Part shown: one piece after another, positions 7,056 to 9,223 of the stretch
Position numbering within the stretch: position 1 is the stretch's first letter
Layout of the letters: each line of letters begins with the position of its first letter
DNA from: CAKZYD01 sp039026755
GTDB lineage: Bacteria > Pseudomonadota > Alphaproteobacteria > Sphingomonadales > CAKZYD01
Reading direction: 5' to 3'
Length of the DNA stretch: 9,223 bases
NCBI GenBank assembly: GCA_039026755.1
Contig: JBCCLR010000156.1
Location: forward strand, 1 to 9,223
The notes under the pieces: model-generated
What the model was told of the DNA's origin: nothing
What the model saw: the letters and a program-made list of their open reading frames with translations, nothing else
Databases searched by the model: none
Translations under genes and position numbers: made by a program

Positions 7056-7073
7056 GATGTTGGTGATATCATA
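7054..7073. promoter_or_regulatory. Candidate antitoxin promoter/operator between antitoxin and hisF
   Basis: An 8-bp perfect palindrome TGATATCA (7064-7071) sits inside a wider inverted pair, ATGAT (7054-7058) and ATCAT (7068-7072). Read leftward, TATGAT at 7073-7068 resembles a -10 box for the antitoxin; the -35 position is poor. MerR-like/VapB antitoxins usually repress their own promoter, so this is a reasonable operator candidate. The 53-nt gap also has to serve hisF, for which I see neither a strong ribosome site nor a convincing promoter. Confidence 0.35.
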
Positions 7074-7108
7074 TGGCGTTCCCTGGGTGAATCCCCTAAG
7101 TTGCTGGC

Positions 7109-7867
7109 ATGCTCACCACGCGGATCATTCCTTGTCTTGATGTGAAAGATGGCCGGGTCGTCAAAGGCGTCAACTTTGTTGATCTGGTTGACGCTGGGGA
7201 CCCTGTTGAGCAGGCAAAAGTCTATGATGCTGCGGGCGCGGATGAGCTGTGTTTTCTGGATATCACGGCAAGCCATGAGCGGCGTGATACGCTGCTGGAT
7301 GTGGTCACGCGCACGGCGGAAGCCTGCTTCATGCCGCTGACCGTGGGCGGCGGCGTGCGCAGCGCGGCAGATGTGCGCAATCTCCTCAATGCGGGGGCAG
7401 ACAAAGTCTCGGTGATGACGGCTGCAGTGAAACGCCCAGAGCTGATATCAGAGCTGGCAAACAAATTTGGCGCTCAGTGCATTGTCGTGGCCGTTGATGC
7501 CAAACGCGTGGCGCCGGGCCGCTGGGAGATTTTTACGCATGGCGGGCGCGAGCCGACCGGCATTGACGCTGTTGCCTATGCGCGCCAGGCTGCACAGCTT
7601 GGTGCAGGTGAAATCCTGCTAACCTCTATGGATAAGGATGGCACAAAACAAGGCTTTGACTGTGATCTTACCAAAGCCATATCGCAGGCGGTCGACGTGC
7701 CGGTGATTGCCTCCGGCGGTGTTGGTACGCTGGATCATTTGGTCGAAGGTGTGCGCGATGGCCAGGCAGATGCTGTCCTTGCCGCGTCCATCTTTCATTT
7801 TGGCACCTTCAGCATCAGCGAGGCAAAAGCGCATATGCACAGCGCTGGCCTTGCCGTGCGATTATAG
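7109..7867 (+). CDS. hisF: Imidazole glycerol phosphate synthase, cyclase subunit HisF
   Basis: (Beta/alpha)8-barrel that uses ammonia from HisH to turn PRFAR into imidazole glycerol phosphate and AICAR. It has 252 residues, standard length. Seen are RIIPCLDVKDGRVVKGVNF with catalytic Asp11 and Lys19, Asp130 in VVAVDAKR, phosphate sites TVGGGVRS (78-85) and ASGGVG (201-206), and TSMDKDGTKQGFD (172-184). One unusual residue is Met103 in KVSVMTAAV, where nearly all HisF proteins have Asn. The start at 7109 matches the conserved N-terminus, but no good Shine-Dalgarno precedes it. Upstream is the divergent antitoxin gene, not hisA, so its expression is detached from the left half of the operon. 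It is followed 9 nt later by hisE. Confidence 0.96.
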   Translation: MLTTRIIPCLDVKDGRVVKGVNFVDLVDAGDPVEQAKVYDAAGADELCFLDITASHERRDTLLDVVTRTAEACFMPLTVGGGVRSAADVRNLLNAGADKVSVMTAAVKRPELISELANKFGAQCIVVAVDAKRVAPGRWEIFTHGGREPTGIDAVAYARQAAQLGAGEILLTSMDKDGTKQGFDCDLTKAISQAVDVPVIASGGVGTLDHLVEGVRDGQADAVLAASIFHFGTFSISEAKAHMHSAGLAVRL

Positions 7868-7876
7868 GAGCGCGCT

Positions 7877-8206
7877 ATGCCAGATCTTGGCGCCAGTCTT
7901 GCCCAACTTAAAGCCGTCATAGACGAGCGCGCCGCAGCAGCGGACGCACAGCACTCCTATGTGGCAAGACTGCTGCATGGCGGCATCACCAAGATTGCCC
8001 AAAAGGTGGGCGAAGAAGGCGTTGAAACCGCACTGGCCGCCGCAGCAGGGCCAAAAGACAAGATCGCCGAAGAAGCAGCAGACCTGTTGTTCCACTTGAT
8101 GGTCCTGCTGAAAGCCTGCGATGTGCCGCCAAGCGAGGTCGCCGCGGTGCTGGATGGACGGCACGGCGTGTCAGGCCTCACTGAAAAAGCGTCCAGATCG
8201 GACTAA
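7877..8206 (+). CDS. hisE: Phosphoribosyl-ATP pyrophosphohydrolase HisE
   Basis: Hydrolyses phosphoribosyl-ATP to phosphoribosyl-AMP, the second step of histidine synthesis. The 109-residue, all-alpha protein is a stand-alone HisE and not the HisIE fusion. It has the MazG-like signature SYVARLLHGGITKIAQKVGEEGVE (27-50) with the acidic metal-binding cluster, followed by EEAADLLFHLMVLL (65-78). The start has AGGAG at 7866-7870, overlapping the hisF stop codon, 6 nt before the ATG, so it is co-transcribed and probably translationally linked with hisF. The C-terminal dozen residues are ordinary and variable. Confidence 0.96.
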   Translation: MPDLGASLAQLKAVIDERAAAADAQHSYVARLLHGGITKIAQKVGEEGVETALAAAAGPKDKIAEEAADLLFHLMVLLKACDVPPSEVAAVLDGRHGVSGLTEKASRSD

Positions 8207-8222
8207 CCGGAGCACCCATGCC

Positions 8223-8612
8223 ATGAGCGTCCCCGCCAGAGCGCCGTATGACGATCAAAACATCTTTGCGAAAATCCTGCGCGGCGAAATCCCCAATAAA
8301 ACCGTTTACGAAGATGACTACGCGCTGGCCTTTCATGACATTAACCCGCAAGCGCCAGTGCATGTCCTGGTGATTCCCAAAGGCCGTTTTGTGTCTTATG
8401 CGGATTTTTCTGAACATGCACCGGCAGAGCTGATTGCCGGGTTTACTAAAGCCGTGGGCAAAGTCGCGCGCGATCTTGGCTTAGAAGAGCCCGGCTACCG
8501 GCTGCTTTTCAACGCCGGCCATGATGCGCATCAAGAGGTCCCCCACCTGCACGTGCATATCCTGGCTGGCAAAAAGCTTGGCCCCATGCTCGATAGCCGC
8601 TTTACCGCTTAA
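8223..8612 (+). CDS. HIT-family (HINT-like) nucleotide hydrolase/transferase
   Basis: A 129-residue histidine-triad protein. The triad is HLHVH (108-112) within QEVPHLHVHILAGKKLGPM. NIFAKILRGEIPNKTVYEDD (13-32) and HVLVIPKG (47-54) are typical of the HINT branch. Proteins of this kind hydrolyse purine nucleoside phosphoramidates or aminoacyl-AMP, with the middle His (110) as nucleophile. The frame is open back into hisE, but the ATG at 8223 starts the family N-terminus and has GGAG at 8209-8212; an ATG at 8218 is closed after two codons. It begins 16 nt after hisE, so it is probably the last gene of the his transcript. A HIT-like gene just after hisE is also recorded in Azospirillum brasilense. 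Any link to histidine synthesis is unproven. Confidence 0.93.
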   Translation: MSVPARAPYDDQNIFAKILRGEIPNKTVYEDDYALAFHDINPQAPVHVLVIPKGRFVSYADFSEHAPAELIAGFTKAVGKVARDLGLEEPGYRLLFNAGHDAHQEVPHLHVHILAGKKLGPMLDSRFTA

Positions 8613-8720
8613 ACCCCCGCAAACCCAGCTCCAAAAAATCTTTGCTATCTCTTCGCAATAGCGCAGAAAAAGACTGACACAGCCGACGCTTTCGCTAAAA
8701 CAGCCCATATAAAGAGTTTA

Positions 8721-8739
8721 TGATCGAGTTAATCGATCA
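8721..8739. promoter_or_regulatory. Inverted repeat upstream of oxyR, likely LysR-type operator
   Basis: TGATCGA-N5-TCGATCA is a perfect 7-bp inverted repeat with 5-nt centre. It contains the LysR-family T-N11-A pattern (TCGA-N5-TCGA). It lies just upstream of the oxyR ribosome site (GGGAG, 8742-8746) and overlaps a TATGAT box (8719-8724), with another candidate -10, TATAAA, at 8708-8713. A site there would suit autorepression by OxyR. The family and position support the call; binding itself is inference. Confidence 0.5.
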
Positions 8740-8755
8740 GTGGGAGAGCTAGGCT

Positions 8756-9223
8756 ATGTCGGACGCGTTTTCACCAACGCTCAAGCAAATGCGGTATTTA
8801 ACAACGCTGTATGAGACTCACCATTTCGGCAAAGCCGCAGATTTATGCCATGTAACGCAGTCTACATTGTCAGCGGGCATCCGCGAACTTGAAACCTTAC
8901 TCGGCACGCAACTGGTTGAGCGCACACGGCGCGCGGTGCGCTTTACCCCGCTGGGCGAGCGCGTGGTGGCCAAAGCGGTCGATATCCTGCGCGAAGCCAA
9001 CACGCTCGTGGATATCGTGCAGGCCGCCGGCAACCCGCTGAGCAGCACCATCAAGATGGGTGTGATCCCCACAATCGCCCCATTTTTCTTGCCACAAGCT
9101 TTGCCGAAATTGCGCAAGCGCTTTCCCAAGCTGAAACTCTATTTGCGGGAAGATCTCAGCCAAGTGGTGTGCAGCGGATTATCCCGCGGCGAACTTGACG
9201 TAATTTTGCTTGCCCTGCCCTTC
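8756..9223 (+). CDS. oxyR: LysR-type hydrogen-peroxide regulator OxyR (3' end outside window)
   Basis: LysR-family transcription factor, most like OxyR, which switches on peroxide-defence genes on oxidation. 156 codons are visible and the frame is open to the window edge, about half of a full-length protein of roughly 300 residues. The N-terminal winged helix-turn-helix runs about 9-67: LKQMRYLTTLYETHHFGKAA, then VTQSTLSAGIRELETLLG and FTPLGERVV. A linker helix follows to about 93. The start of the sensor domain, STIKMGVIPTIAPFFLPQAL, then LRKRFPKLKLYLRED and LDVILLALPF, is OxyR-like. The redox cysteines that would settle it lie beyond the edge. The start has GGGAG 9 nt upstream. It has its own leader of 143 nt after the HIT gene, so it is a separate unit with a likely autoregulatory repeat. 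Confidence 0.85.
   Translation, partial: MSDAFSPTLKQMRYLTTLYETHHFGKAADLCHVTQSTLSAGIRELETLLGTQLVERTRRAVRFTPLGERVVAKAVDILREANTLVDIVQAAGNPLSSTIKMGVIPTIAPFFLPQALPKLRKRFPKLKLYLREDLSQVVCSGLSRGELDVILLALPF

Noticed and set aside
4552..7108. Insertion sequence or transposon ends bounding the block between hisA and hisF
   Set aside because: No transposase or integrase gene was seen, and I found no convincing terminal inverted repeats or target-site duplications by eye.
8121..8222. Upstream extension of the HIT protein frame into hisE
   Set aside because: The extra residues look like out-of-frame hisE translation, and the ATG at 8223 with GGAG upstream begins the family sequence.
8644..8662. Inverted repeat GCTAT/ATAGC after the HIT gene as a terminator of the his operon
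   Set aside because: Only 5 bp of stem with a 9-nt loop, and no T-run follows on the plus strand. A T-run exists on the minus side but there is no leftward gene to end there.

Overview
This window looks like chromosome from an alphaproteobacterium. The evidence is the gene order (hisB, hisH, a GNAT gene, hisA, hisF, hisE, a HIT-protein gene, then an OxyR-type regulator), a monofunctional HisB, and protein sequences that read as alphaproteobacterial. Coding DNA is fairly GC-rich, except for one clearly AT-richer patch at about 5985-7075. I cannot name a genus.

Layout, left to right. A 5'-complete, 3'-truncated gene for a periplasmic heme-binding protein (HmuT type) runs leftward out of the window at 1-785. 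A leftward gene for a DUF808/YedI-type inner-membrane protein lies at 938-1888. The histidine operon starts rightward at 1994 with hisB and hisH, then a GNAT acetyltransferase tightly overlapped at both ends, then hisA (3814-4551). Four leftward genes (4494-7055) follow and separate hisA from hisF. They are an unrecognised protein, an alpha/beta-hydrolase-fold protein without a normal catalytic triad, a PIN-like toxin and its MerR-like/DUF433 antitoxin (VapBC45 type). The his genes then resume with hisF (7109-7867), hisE and a HIT-family gene. A LysR regulator very like OxyR begins at 8756 and runs off the right edge, behind a 19-bp inverted repeat that may be its operator.

How it works together. 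HisA, HisH/HisF and HisB carry out consecutive middle steps of histidine synthesis, and HisE supplies an earlier one (PR-ATP pyrophosphohydrolase). The left half of the operon is tightly coupled by 4-nt stop/start overlaps. The right half is physically cut off by about 2.5 kb of opposing genes, so hisF-hisE-HIT probably needs its own promoter or long read-through. The antitoxin and hisF start back to back, 53 nt apart.

Nothing here proves a wholly new system. The points most worth a second look are the toxin-antitoxin-bearing block that splits the his operon, the hydrolase-like protein with His in place of the nucleophile Ser and no recognisable catalytic His, its unrecognised translationally coupled partner, and an Asn-to-Met change at HisF position 103. 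No tRNA, rRNA, CRISPR array, insertion sequence or origin was seen. With the gene calls below, no stretch over 300 bases lacks a gene.
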